64,000 nt of DNA, taken from assembly GCA_905178155.1 (NCBI GenBank), contig CAJINV010000002.1:5265709-5329708 (forward strand), in the 5' to 3' direction. Every line of letters begins with the position of its first letter. Position 1 is the first letter of the stretch. Shown here in pieces: positions 11,359 through 22,597 of the stretch. This stretch comes from Amoebophrya sp. A120. Taxonomy: Eukaryota > Sar > Dinophyceae > Syndiniales > Amoebophryaceae. The notes under the pieces are model-generated. The model saw only the letters and a program-made list of their open reading frames with translations, did not search any database and was not told where the DNA came from. Made by a program: the position numbers and the translations under genes.

Positions 11359-12612
11359 ACGTTGAAATTGGAATTGCGGATGCCATCATGGTTTATTTCA
11401 AGAGAAGGGGGCTGTCCGCGAGGTGGTGGAGGGGTTTTGTGATGAAACATGTACTCGGGTCTTGAAAACTTTCAACTTTGACATAACATCAATTTACTAT
11501 CGCATTTTTTGTCATGGACAAGATCAATACAATGTCATACTCGTTACTCTTCATCGAGCTACTTTCTTCAAAAAATTACTGACGCAGACTTTTAGGTTTA
11601 TTATCCAGTTCCTACTCACTATTCCCGTTCTTAGAGGAATTTTAATTTCGTTTTCGAAATGAAAATAGCATGACATCGAATTCTTGCATCTTCAGGAGAA
11701 GTAAGTATTTCTCTATCCGATCGAGGTAATGGCCTACTTATCACAATCTATTCGAAGACGAAATATGGATTGCATGCAATCCTATTTCACACAAAAATTA
11801 GAGTTCCATGAGTCTTTCTAATTCTACACGTAGTTGATCTGCGATTTCCTCCGGAGTCGGAAATCCAGGAAGATCGCTTACTTTTAGTTGACAACACATC
11901 GCATTCGCATACATGATTTTCGAGTAAGTTTATCATGTTGAGCTTGAAATGATAAAATCAAATTGCTGCAGGTTGGCGTACAATTGAAATTCCTCGCGGC
12001 ATCCACTTTCAGGCGTTGGAGCAGCATCCATTTTCAGGTCGGGAAAAGGTGAAACGGTGATGTGTTCGTTTGTGGATCTGTGAGTTGCGGGCAGCTTTAC
12101 GACACACATATGTGGTAGTGTCATCCACGATCGATTGCATACTTATCGATCCCGCTGCCAGCGCTTGTGCTGTAGTACGGAGGTTCCTTTATTGTGACGT
12201 AGTTTACCCGTTCTTCTTGCCGTAAGGGTTTGCTGCTCTGAAGACGCCCCCGGATTGATGAAGATGTCAACATCAACATTGTACCCGGCAAGAACTACCG
12301 CTCCTGTAGAGGGTTCTCAAAGAATTGATTCGTGTTGACTACATCCAGCTCCTGGAGATCAGTCTCAACAAAAAATTCAGGGGGAGAACCTGAGCTCTGA
12401 TCGAACAAACAGGATCAACTCTCAGACCCCTGGCACTGTTGCATAGTCGTCGTGTTTTCGATCATCCTTGTGTAAAGCAAGAAGTAATTGCTTGACGTGA
12501 TGATCAGGTTCTTGAATAAGCAAATGTAGTCGAAGTAAAATTGTTCTTGTTGAAGCACCAGAAATAAAAAAAAAGCAGATCCTAAATAAATTCAGGTTCA
12601 TACGTACACACC
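11359..12612. other. Spacer between G5 and G6
   Basis: There is no plus-strand gene. The first 400 bases are AT-rich with nothing recognisable. The part from 11798 contains minus-strand blocks that read like protein (separate entry). The G6 start codon is at 12613. Confidence 0.5.
11798..12601 (-). CDS. Possible minus-strand gene with very short introns
   Basis: On the minus strand several adjoining blocks read as natural protein but change frame. Near 12601-12430: ATG at 12601, then TRTILLRLHLLIQEPDHH and VKQLLLALHKDDRKHDDY. Near 12410-12310: ETDLQELDVVNTNQFFENP. Near 12190-12140: VNYVTIKEPPYYSTSAGS. Near 12124-11950: an MDAAPTPESGCREEF block. Near 11914-11798: VSDLPGFPTPEEIADQ then LRVELERLMEL and a stop. 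Frame changes could be introns of about 30-65 nt with GT-AG ends, or the region could be a decayed gene. Its ATG would lie only 11 bp from that of G6, which is odd. No family recognised. Confidence 0.3.
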
Positions 12613-15600
12613 ATGAGCTTGTTGTCTATGTCTTCCAGAGACGAGGACGAGGAAGTCGTGCCGGAGCACTGTGGGGAAAGACAAAGAGAAAGACCAACAT
12701 CGTCCCCTCGACCGAGGCGGGACGACCGAGAGAAGAAAGCAAAGAAGAAAAAGTCATCATCTACGAAAAAAGCGAAGAAATGCGAAGACGCGAGGACAAG
12801 TAGCATGTTAATATCGTGTGTCGACAAGAACTCGGATGATGCTGGAGAGCAGAGGAAAGACGACCGATCTGCTCCAAGAGCTGCAAAAACTTCCTCATCT
12901 TCAAGAGCGTCTACTTCCAAAAAACACCGTCGGAGTGCCACTCCGGGGTCGGGGCTTCTGCACCGGACTGCAGCCGACGAACTGAAAGTGGAGCTTGGTC
13001 GTAGCGACGTCGACACGGACTCAGTTTGCCTTTGCTCGGACGGGCACGAGCGTGAACAAAATTATGCTTCTGATTCCCTCAGCGTGAAGCACAAGCAGGA
13101 TCGTAACGTAGACCACGAAAAGCGGCGGGATTATAATAATATAACGCACCGACATCGAGAAGTGAAAGCGGAGAGGCAGGGAAAAAAATTGAAGTCAGAT
13201 GATCGCGAGCACGAACGGCGTAGCCAATTGTCACGGGAGGATCTACAACTTCAACACGCAGAACATGCGGTAGTTGAGAAGAAAAAGAAGAAGAGAAAGA
13301 AACGGTCCGCGACGCCCTCCAGTGGCTCAGATAAAAATCTTGGAGACCGTCGTGACAGGGACAAGGGAATAAATCGCGGCATCAAGGCCTGTTACGATAA
13401 GAACGCTTCTCACACGACGTCTCCAAACGCAAGCAGCGTGGCCCGCCGGGGAATAAAGGTGGAGACGAACCTGGCACTACTTCCAGAAGAGGACCAGCAA
13501 GACGATCACAGCCACCATCTTCCAAATAAAAAATCCGATCAAAGTCATTTTATTTGCGATGAAAAAAGTGGCACGGGTACTTCTAGTTCTACGTCAGAAA
13601 CAAAAAGGCCGTCTTCGAACACGAGTCCCAGCTGTCGCACCTTTGCTCCTAGCCGCAAAGAGCTGGAGTTTCATCCACAGCACTACGATAATTATGCAGC
13701 TGGGCGGAGCTGCCACGGGAAGATACAGGCTGCGGCGCATGATCATGGGGGAGTTGATGGCGGTATCTCTGATTTATGCGCAAGAAATCCTCTAGACGAG
13801 TCGTTTCTACAGGACGACGATGGGGAGGAGGAACCTTCATTTTCCAGAAAATCACCGAAAAGAAAATCACCGAAAAAGGAAAAGAAGCACAATAAATCAA
13901 GCAGCACAACAAGCGGTGACCACGGTGTGTGTGAGCGAGGAGACAGACTATCAAAGAACTACCCCGACGATGAAGCAGAAGATGATGGTCAAGAACATGA
14001 TGATCGCAGGTCGTCTCGTCGGCCTCGGCGTAGTACAAGGAACAAGAAGGAGATGTCTTCAACCGAGGGCCCTTCTACTGCTGAGGAATCTTCCGAAGAT
14101 GTCGAAATTCTTCTTGGACAGCACGGTAAAAATTTTTCTGATGATACGAGGAAAATAAAAGTGGATGCACCACGACCAGAGGTTCGTCTTGTTGAGCTGC
14201 AGCAGGGCAAGAGCGACGATACCCAGGACGAGATCGACTTCTCACCTTCGGCAGGACCAGGAGGTCGTTGCGAAACTTCTTCGCTTTTAAATGAGTCGTT
14301 TCTAGCTAATTTCTTGCCCCTTGATGCAGAAGATGAACAGAAACAAGCCGCCGGTCAAGGGGAAGAGACGAGACATTATGATCCGTTGCTCGCTACTACT
14401 GCGTGTACGTCATCAACATCCTGCATTGCGCCCCGGGTTGGGGCGGCAGGAGAAAAAAGTGCCACGACCAGATTACATAATGGACCCGGAACAACCCCCT
14501 CCACCAATCAGGGAAAAAATACGATTCCGGTGGGCAGATCATCGAGCAACTTTTACCGTGCCGGAGGTCCTCGTCCTAACCGCCGGCTGTCTATGGTGGA
14601 AGAGGAGACGGAACGAAGTCGCGATGGTTCTACTTGTAGTTCCGGCGATGATCTTCAGTTGTCGGGCAAAACTTCTTCTATCGCCGCGTCGCCACTGGGC
14701 GTGCCCGTTTCATCTTCAAATAATCATCCGGAAAGAGCACGGCATACGGGAGGGGAGGAAGCTGTTGAGATAAATTCAAGAAGTAAAGATTCCAACCGCA
14801 CTTGTGCAGGCGCTAATGTAGAACAAGTTAACCCAGCAGTTGTAATATCACACGACGGGTCGGGGTCCTCCTCCACCTCCCGCACATCTTCCGCCACTGG
14901 CCAGCGTGGCAGCGCCTCGGCCCGGAGCGGACGTGATGCTGAAAATCAAAAGGCAGGCTTTTTCGAGGTCGTGGAACAAGTGAGCACGGGTCGTCGGAGT
15001 CGTGCGCCGAGTGATGCAGAAAGCAGAAGTAGTTGCAGCAAAGAAGCGTCTGCTTCAGAAGACAGAGCTGCACGACGTAGAAGAACAAGTCCGCGGCGTG
15101 AGGACACGAACCTAAAGAAGAATTTACAACGACGAGCTCACGACCGCCTTGACGACTCGGCGTCGCAGAGAAGTGACGAAGACGGCGAGGGGGCCGCTGA
15201 AAACCGAAGGGGAATGACCGCGGGTCTTCCTGCGAAATCTGTCGGACGCGGCAAGGACGTTGTACCTGGTCAACATGTAGTTCGTGACACTCGACCACCT
15301 TCACGAACCAAACCAGAGACCTCGATCACTCATTCACGGGCGGACGAACAAAGTTCTTCCCGTTCATCGTCCTCTTCGGACGGACGCGATTCCACTTCAT
15401 ATAGGCGAAAAAAGAAGCGACCAAAAGGAACAAGCGGCACCAGTACAGCTAAATGTTCCACAGACCACCGCGACAACCAGGTGGAACAAGAAAGCCATGA
15501 GAAGGTGGAGAGCAAACCACCAAAACCTTCTCCATTGCGGACGGTGTTGGCGGAGCAGCAAGACGTTACTGCGAAATTTGGAGCAGGATCGTCCTCTTCG

Positions 15601-18600
15601 TCCTCGTCGTCAGATGAAGCCGGACCGGACAGTAGTTCATCTTCTTCGCATAACAGCCAAAACGCGCATGACGTTGACACCTCGTCCGCCTCGGACAACA
15701 GCTCTGATGAATCTCCCGCCGGTAGTTCAAAGTCATCGACGTCCACCTTTGGCACTTGCTCATCTGCAGAGGACAGCCGTGCACTGCAACCCCGAACAAG
15801 AATATTTGGGGGGCATCACCAGCACCGGCGCGAAAAGGAAGGAACTCAAAAAGGACAAAAGCGAAACGAAGTTGTACACACCTTGCAAACTACATCAAAA
15901 GGAAAAAGAAAAAAGCACAAGAAGAAGAACAAAAATCGTCGGGGAAATCAAGAACGCGGCAGCAGCAACTCCACCTCGTCTTCGATGTGTAGTGGGAGCA
16001 AAAGTGGCGGCCGGGGGGAAGGTCGTCAACGCGTCAGGAAGAGAAACTACTCGAATGGTAAAAATCGCGGCGAAGAAGTTGTAGATGTAGTAGACTCCAT
16101 TGCTGATGTCAAATCGAAGAACAATAAAGAGAAAGTCAAGAGTGGCAAGATTCACCCTCCCTTCCCCGGATCAACTAGTACCATAAATCCGGACCACACG
16201 ACAAAGCGACGCAGCGGGACCTGCTCTGAAGACATCCTGAGCACGACCGCCCCCCGTATGTCGGAACAAGATCTTCCAGAGCCCACACCCACCTCCGTTG
16301 GGGCCTCAGGCAGCTGCACTACCGGCGGAGGTGGTCCATTCGCGACAGCAGGTGCTGGTGGAGCAGAAGATGAGCAGCATCTTCTAAAAAACAGCAATAA
16401 TAATAATTACACGGAGTCTGTCGTTCGGAATGGGCTGAACAAGAGAAGTCAGCAACAGTTTTTCCACCACCACCAGCAGAATGTCTGTAGTACTTCATCC
16501 TCCACCGCCTCACGAATTGGAGCTGCAGGACGAGAGCAGCAAATGGCGGAACAAGCGCATCAGCAATTTCGCTCGTCTGCCAGCGCGGTTTCCTCTTCCG
16601 GGCGGAGCTGCACCAGCACCTCCCGGCTTGTCGAGCAGTCGCGTGCCGTGAATCGCGACGCTGCCGGGCACGTGCAGAGCGCGACGGCGAGCCGGCGGAT
16701 CGCCGAGACCAGCCACATGATGCAGGGGCTGCACGGGCAGGAGCGCGCCGCCGTGCAGCGCGTGCAGCAGGAGCAGCACTCGTTTCAATCTGATTCGTTG
16801 AACCGCTCTTCGCACATCACTTCCCGGGTGGACTCCATCATGACCGCCAGTCTCCGCCTCGAAGACCCGAAGAAGGCCAAGAAGGAGCGGCAGCTGCTTC
16901 GATCGTTAAACGCGAGACGGGAACTGGAAAAAATGCGGATGCGTGAGGGTTTGAATGAAGAGTTGCCCGACTGGTGTACCGATGATCCGGACGCTTACGA
17001 AATTTCGGTACAATTATGCGAGGACAAACACGAGATTATGGAAGAGAATGATCAAATTATTTTGCTAAAACATGAATTAAGCACTTAGGTTTTTCCTATA
17101 TGAAAATCGGTTGTCTTGATATTACAGACGTCACCCCGCACAGGCTCTTGTGCACGCTTATCATCATTTATACCCAGGTAGTTGGTAGCGGCACGCAGTG
17201 GGCCCATTTTAAAGTGTACTGCCGACTGTGCGAAAAGATTGCCTATGAGATGGGCGAAGACAGTCGCGGGTATAGAAATTTTGTAGAGTATGTAGTTCTC
17301 TTCTAACTGTCTAATTCGATGTACCATATCAGGTAGAGCTGCGCGGTACGCAGTGGGCCTACTTCAAAGTGCATTGCAAGCTGTGTGACAAAGAAGCCTA
17401 CCCCGAACAGCACCTCGGGTACTGGTCTGCATCTCATCTCTTTGTTAGTTGTGCCTGATATTAGCCAGAGTGACTATTATAGCTGTCCGATCAAAACTTG
17501 TAAATTCAATGTGGCAAGAACAAGACAAAGACTTGATGCATGTTGGTATCACTATGGTGGACCGATCGTTTTCATCTGATCCCTTGTGCAGAAATAACAA
17601 CGAAGTCAACCTAGAGGTCATCTACCGGCGGAGCCCTATCTTAGCTGAATGGAACTAGATGAACACGAGCATAAAAGCGAAACTTCTAAAAAACTACAGC
17701 AACACGCACCGGGAGTCCGCGATGCACAAGAAACGGTGGGAGCAGTACAAGCATTATGGTGCGGGCGGCATGAACCTGCACCACCTCGGGCAGCCCAGCA
17801 CCGGGTTCAGCGTGCCGGCTGGCACGACCATCGACGGGTCGAACTTCCAGCAGCAACTGCCCCAGCATGCCATGCTCGCGGACGGACTCCAGTGCATGGA
17901 CCCAGAAGCGCGGGAGCGGGTGTACAAAGCGAATAGTGTATCAAAAGGAAAAATCCCCCCACCCCATATCGAAACGGAAATCTGTGATGCGGGATTTGTG
18001 TACACGAATTGGCTTTGTATTGCAGGAAGGCATCGCGGCCAGATCCCCGGGCTATGTAGGGGCGTTTCGGTCTAGTTGTTCAGCATGGCAAACGGCTCCG
18101 CTTTAGGCCCGACAGCATGACAAATCGCCTCCATAATGGGGGCGAAGCTTTTGCCGTTGTCTTCTGGCAAGACAGACGTGATTTGTGACCTCAAATCAGC
18201 AACACAAATTTTCGGAAACATGCTTTTTCGATATGGGGAGGGGGGATTTTTCCTCACAATACAGCGGAGAACTGTTTACGGTCCAGCATCAGCAGCGAAC
18301 CGAGATGGACCGAACGTGCACGCCGAATTTCCCCCCGGGCGCGTCGGCGCAGATCGGCAGCGTCAACGTCGATCAAAATTTTTATAACCGAGGAACAGGG
18401 GTTGGGGGGGCAGGAGCCGGCTTGGCATCTCCTGCTGGTACAACTATGGGAGGAAGCCATGGTCGTGGTGTACTGCCTGCTTCTTCCTCCTCTTCCGCAA
18501 GAAACGTCGGGCCGCTGGGGTTGCCGCAAAATCCGAGGCGGTCGGCTGCTACCGTAGCGTCCCAACAGCCGCCGCCGCGGGGGTGCTCTTTCGGGGAAAT

Positions 18601-19486
18601 AGACGGGGGAGAAATCAGTGCGATCTTGCCGGCACCTTCGATGGATGGGTATTTCAACACGTCGAACAACCTCGTTCACTCGGAGAACGGCGAACAAAGT
18701 TCTTTGTTCGGAACAACCATGCTGAATGGCGCGGCCAATCTGCAGCAACCAGGAGCAGCACCTCCGCGCAGAAACATCAATCCTAATGCCGCACTAGTGC
18801 CATCTAGTACCGCAGCCTCCTCGCTCCGCAGGTCACCGCAATTGCAACAAAATCAAAATGGAGCAGGAGGGCAACAGGAGCAACAAGAGATCATAGCACA
18901 CCAACAGCGGGGAAGAACCACGAGCAATGACAACAACATGCTGATTTGCCCCGAGATCCTCTCGGGGGATGCTCGGACATCGCACGCCTCCACGGCCCTC
19001 CGGCCAGAAACTTTACCCTTCGTGGCCGCCGTGCCCACGACGAGTCTGCGCGGAGGCAACAACCAAATTGTCCCCCTTTCCAACGAAAGTGGGTCGGGCG
19101 GGTCCGGAGGGCAACAGCAAGACCAGTACCGGGTGAATCCTATTCTGGTGAATCCCGTCAACCGGCAGCACGACTCCTTGACCAAGGAGGCCGTTTTCAT
19201 GATCGCAAAGGAAGCGGAAATTGAGGACTTGCCGCCGGAATTTCTCTACGACGAACCCGATGTGTACAAAATCATTTGCCAGGACAAGCGACCCGCCTAC
19301 ATCTACTTCGAGGCGAAGTGCCGGCTGTGCGACAAACTTTGTTGGCCGGAAGACACGCGAGGCAACACGCACCTGGACTCCCACAACCACAAAAGGCAAT
19401 ACGCGTACTGGAAAGCGCGACGCCGCGGCATCGAGGGGCAGAGAAAGGGGCAAGAGGTATACAGTGTGCGAGGAAGTAGGGTTTAG
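12613..19486 (+). CDS. G6: ~1990-aa Ser/Lys/Arg-rich protein with U1/matrin-type zinc knuckles
   Basis: Exons: 12613-17007, then either 17178-17269 or 17333-17418, then 17670-17938 and 18267-19486. With one alternative exon the CDS is 1992 or 1990 codons; both or neither breaks the frame. Residues 1-1450 are low-complexity, rich in Ser, Arg, Lys, Asp and Glu, with basic runs (KKKKKRKKR) like nuclear speckle proteins. Two copies of one domain follow. Copy 1 spans exons 1-3: DDPDAYEIS, then CRLCEK or CKLCDK, then HRESAMHKKR. Copy 2 near the C-terminus: DEPDVYKI, CRLCDK, HLDSHNHKR. The C-x2-C ... H-x5-H spacing and CxLCxK core match U1-C/matrin-type C2H2 fingers, which bind RNA or spliceosome partners. 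A nuclear RNA-processing role is inference. The C-terminus might splice on at 19456 (GTATAC). Confidence 0.82.
17178..17269 (+). other. G6 alternative exon 2a (zinc-knuckle half)
   Basis: 92 nt between ...CCCAG and GTATAG. It encodes VVGSGTQWAHFKVYCRLCEK and then AYEMGEDSRG. Both ends fit GT-AG splicing (entry phase 0, exit phase 2). It is homologous to the next exon at 17333, sharing GTQWAxFKVxCxLCxKxAY. Confidence 0.8.
17333..17418 (+). other. G6 alternative exon 2b (zinc-knuckle half)
   Basis: 86 nt between ...TATCAG and GTACTG. It encodes VELRGTQWAYFKVHCKLCDK and then EAYPEQHLG. Entry and exit phases equal those of exon 2a, so either can join exon 1 (donor GTACAA at 17008) to exon 3 (from 17670), but 92 + 86 nt together shift the frame. 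Confidence 0.8.
17939..18261 (+). mobile_element. Introner element, family IE-2, TSD TAGTG/CAGCG
   Basis: 323 bp, IE-2 inverted ends (TATCAAAAGGAAAAATCCCC ... TTTTTCCTCACAATA). The flanks match at 3 of 5 bases, suggesting an older insertion. Removing element plus right repeat joins AAT AGT G to GA GAA CTG and keeps G6 open. Confidence 0.85.
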
Positions 19487-19666
19487 AATTTAGGATTACT
19501 TAACTTAATCCTAATAAGTACTAAAAAATCTGAACTTTATGTTCTGCTGCTCTGCTCCTGTGGTTAGTCTTAGTCTCAGTCTTGTTTAGAGGGTGTCGTC
19601 AATCTGTAAACGAACAAACACCTCCTTTCTCTGTGAACGAAACAAGGCATTTACTTTTGCGTCAAC

Positions 19667-22414
19667 ATGAACTCGTACCAAAATCAAAAGAAACCTAAAC
19701 AGTTGCTGGCCCTGGAGATTTCGAAGTTAGATGCGATTGGCGGGAATAACACTTCGGCCCTGAGCAGTTCCAGTGCCATAATCCAACCGGAGGAGCTTTC
19801 TTTCTTAGGCCCTGGAGGCGCGCCCGCCCTGGGCGGCGGACATCAACAATTAGCTGCCACAGCATTTTCCGGAAGTAGAACAAAGCCGCCGAAGATGACG
19901 GAATCCATGGCCCGCTACTTTCAAAGTATCGACGACTCCGTTGCGGCTGCGCCGGACGCGACGCGGGAGATATGCGTTGCAAATATGTCTGGGTCTGGAA
20001 GAGTGCGAACTTGTGATGCGCATTTCACAACACTGACAAATCTCTCATGCATAGGCAGCAAAAGGTGCCCATTTCCTGTCACCAAAATGGGGGATTTGTC
20101 ATGCAGATTAAGCAATGCGGATGCTTCTCGAGTTCTGTGATGCTAGGGCTTCCATGACAGACATTCTGTGTCATGCAAAAACAGCATGAAGGCCAGACAT
20201 TTTTGCATTTGATAGGAGAGTGTGATCGACGAAAGCGCAAGTTCCGAACACACTAGGACCTCGCGGGTCAAGAGGGCGTCGCGGCGGGAACATGACAAGA
20301 GCGGTCGTGATAACGGTGGTCGTGGTCAGAATAAGAACAAGATATCCCGTGCAAAAGTATCGTACTCGTAGTAATCGCATTTATGCATTACAAGTCTCTT
20401 TCTCCAGGTAAATCAGCATTACAAATTTAATTTGTAATGCTGGTGGAATTTGTAATGCAATTTATACTAGTACGATGCTTTTGCACTGCATACAAGAACG
20501 TGACGAGCAGTAGACCGCCGCCCTCTTCCTCCGCCGCGTCCGCTTGTACTTCGAGGTATGATCCAGGCGGCACCATTGATCCTCGTGTGCCAGGACAACA
20601 ACAGGGCCAACGGCAGCAGCACAGTGGCCGTTCAACTACTTCGAGAGCAAATCCCTTGCTAAACGCCTCCTGCCACTCTTCCTCCACTACCGGTGGAAAT
20701 GGCCGGGGCATGAAAACGTTGACGCAGTCCATGCTGGAAGAATCGGCTTCTGCGCACCTCCCGGCGCGGCACGTGGCGCAGCTGCAGCAGGATTTTTCGA
20801 ACCTAGAGTGGGACGCGGCTGTGGCGGCGCAGGACCCGGTGCCCCCAGGCTTCCTCGAGGCGCACAAGGATATCCATTGCAAAAGTGTCTGGGTCTGGAA
20901 TAATGTAGGACTTGTCATGCCTGTCTGGCATGATTCTTAGATCTGTGATGCGTAAGCAGGAACGGGGCCTCTTGCCTGTCATGCGAAAACGCAGTTTGCC
21001 TTTGCCATGCGGAAAACGAAACACATGGCAGTGCAAAAACTTGTCATGCCTGGCTGCATATTGTAGTTCGCCTACCATTCAGAGATTTGCATCACAAGTT
21101 TCCAGACCCAGACACTTTTGCATTTGATAAAGGAGGCGAAAACGCCCATTGAAAAATGGAACATGTTTTCCCCCTACAACTTCCTCCGCCGGACCTACAA
21201 CGAGAAAGCCTCCGCGGTGTTGGGACGTACTTTTTTTCTGTTTCATTTCACTTTGCTTGATGTTCAGCTTTTGGGGGTCCTTGTTACAGGAAAAAATCTG
21301 ATTGCGAAGTTTAGTTTGTTGACCTCTGGGGCTTTTCGTAGGTGACACGACAGCCTTAGATGAACGCAGGCCGCAGCTCGAGGACATGAAATTGCCTCCA
21401 TTAATCCTGTCACACATCAACACAGGCGACATGGACGAGGAGATCTACCAAGCGGAAGAGGTGATGCAGGATTGCAGCCTTCTTGGCGCGCAGACCGGGC
21501 CTCTGCTCTGCATGGGCAAGAACGTCCCCACCGACCGGGGCCGCTTCGCCTCCGTATCAGATGTAAAAATGTCTGGGTCTGGAAGATTACAACTTGTCAT
21601 GCTAAATCCGAATGATGCAAAAATCTGTGTTGCGTGAGTACCAAAAGCTGTCCGCTTTTGACCAAGTTGAGAGGGAGTTTCTCATGCAGGAAAGGCATGA
21701 TAGAGACCTCACAAAATCTGTCATGCTGGGTCTCGCATTCCAGACCCCATGGGTCATGGAAAACCTGCATCAGAAATCTTGCATTCTTCCAGACCCAGAC
21801 ATTTTTACATTTGATACTCCGGGGCCAGCACCTACTGCAGCCAGAAATCGCACCGGATCGCGAAAACCGACTTGAGTCAGCTCTCCAGGATGGGCCCGGG
21901 TCCGGGGAGGCCGAAGGACAACTCCGCGAAGTACGGACCGGCCTACCCGAGGCTGTACAGTGATCGCGAAAGCATTTACAGCAGTGTGACCACGAGCAAC
22001 AACTCGGTGATCAACAAGTCCGGACGGGTGAGCAAAGTGTGGCAGGACCACCAGGCAATCGAGAAACTCGCGAAGCGGCAGCCGGGCGCGGACGCGTTTC
22101 TGGCGCGGTGGACCTACTGGAATCAGTGCGCGGGCATTCCCAACCGGCAGCTCCCCTACGAGTGGGTGATCTTACTGCCCGGCAAGTCCCTGAAGGACTG
22201 CTCGAACGGGTATGCGTTGCGCTGCCTGCTCTGCGAAGCGTCCCCGCAGGACCCGTGCACCAAAGGGGTGAACCACACGGATGACGGACCCGGGTATCAC
22301 CTGAAACGGCTGAAGGATTACATCTCGGCCAGGGACGACGTCCGGAGACGGCGGTGGGAGGCCATCCGGGAATACAGTCTGCCCTACTGGCAACAACGTA
22401 CTTGTTGTTGTTAG
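19667..22414 (+). CDS. G7: 565-aa protein with a U1-like zinc knuckle near its C-terminus
   Basis: Six exons: 19667-19970, 20220-20342, 20498-20870, 21135-21226, 21342-21554 and 21822-22414, exactly 566 codons with stop. Four introns are introner elements; 21227-21341 is a canonical GT-AG intron. The N-terminal half is low-complexity (Gln, Ser, Gly). Exon 4 encodes PIEKWNMFSPYNFLRRTYNE. The C-terminal part (WNQCAGIPNRQLPYEW, then ALRCLLCEASPQDPC and GYHLKRLKDY) resembles the CxLC knuckle of G6 with a longer C-to-H gap. It begins 180 bp after G6. A role in the same process as G6 is inferred from neighbourhood and domain likeness; no family assigned. Confidence 0.85.
19971..20214 (+). mobile_element. 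Introner element, IE-1 subtype 3, TSD GGAGA
   Basis: 244 bp, with TATGTCTGGGTCTGG near the left end and CCAGACATTTTTGCATTTG at the right, the right core being partly deleted. GGAGA lies at 19966-19970 and 20215-20219. Excision joins ACG CGG GAG A to GT GTG ATC in G7. Confidence 0.9.
20343..20492 (+). mobile_element. Introner element, short family IE-4, TSD CAAGA
   Basis: 150 bp. The left end TATCCCGTGCAAAAGTATCG pairs with CGATGCTTTTGCACTGCATA. A central near-palindrome (AAATTTAATTTG) sits at the hairpin tip. CAAGA flanks both sides. Removal joins AAG AAC AAG A to AC GTG ACG. Confidence 0.9.
20871..21129 (+). mobile_element. Introner element, IE-1 subtype 2, TSD AAGGA
   Basis: 259 bp. AAGGA lies at 20866-20870 and 21130-21134. 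Interior order matches the copy at 31881 and is reversed relative to those at 42846 and 47128. Excision joins GCG CAC AAG GA to G GCG AAA. Confidence 0.92.
21555..21816 (+). mobile_element. Introner element, IE-1 subtype 1, TSD CTCCG
   Basis: 262 bp. CTCCG lies at 21550-21554 and 21817-21821. The interior closely matches the copies at 40546 and 44003. Excision gives TTC GCC TCC GGG GCC AGC in G7. Confidence 0.92.
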
Positions 22415-22597
22415 TTTATTTCTTGCGCAGTAATTGAAATATCATATCAATATCAATGCGAAGGAGGATGGAACTGTTCTCCTTCTTTTGAAGCTCCGAA
22501 GGCACAGAGCTTCAGTTCGTGTAACATTGTTTTACCGAATTTTCTACCTAAGGTAAGTAAGTATCGTGTTTCAAAAAGAAAAAGACAATCTACCTCC

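Noticed and set aside
18262-18290. Frameshift in G6 near 18262
   Set aside because: The apparent break is the right edge of an introner with worn flanks; frame is intact once the element and one flank copy are removed.
19487-19666. G6 and G7 as one gene
   Set aside because: Possible because a GTATAC donor exists at 19456, but G7 has its own ATG and no introner bridges the gap. Kept as two genes.
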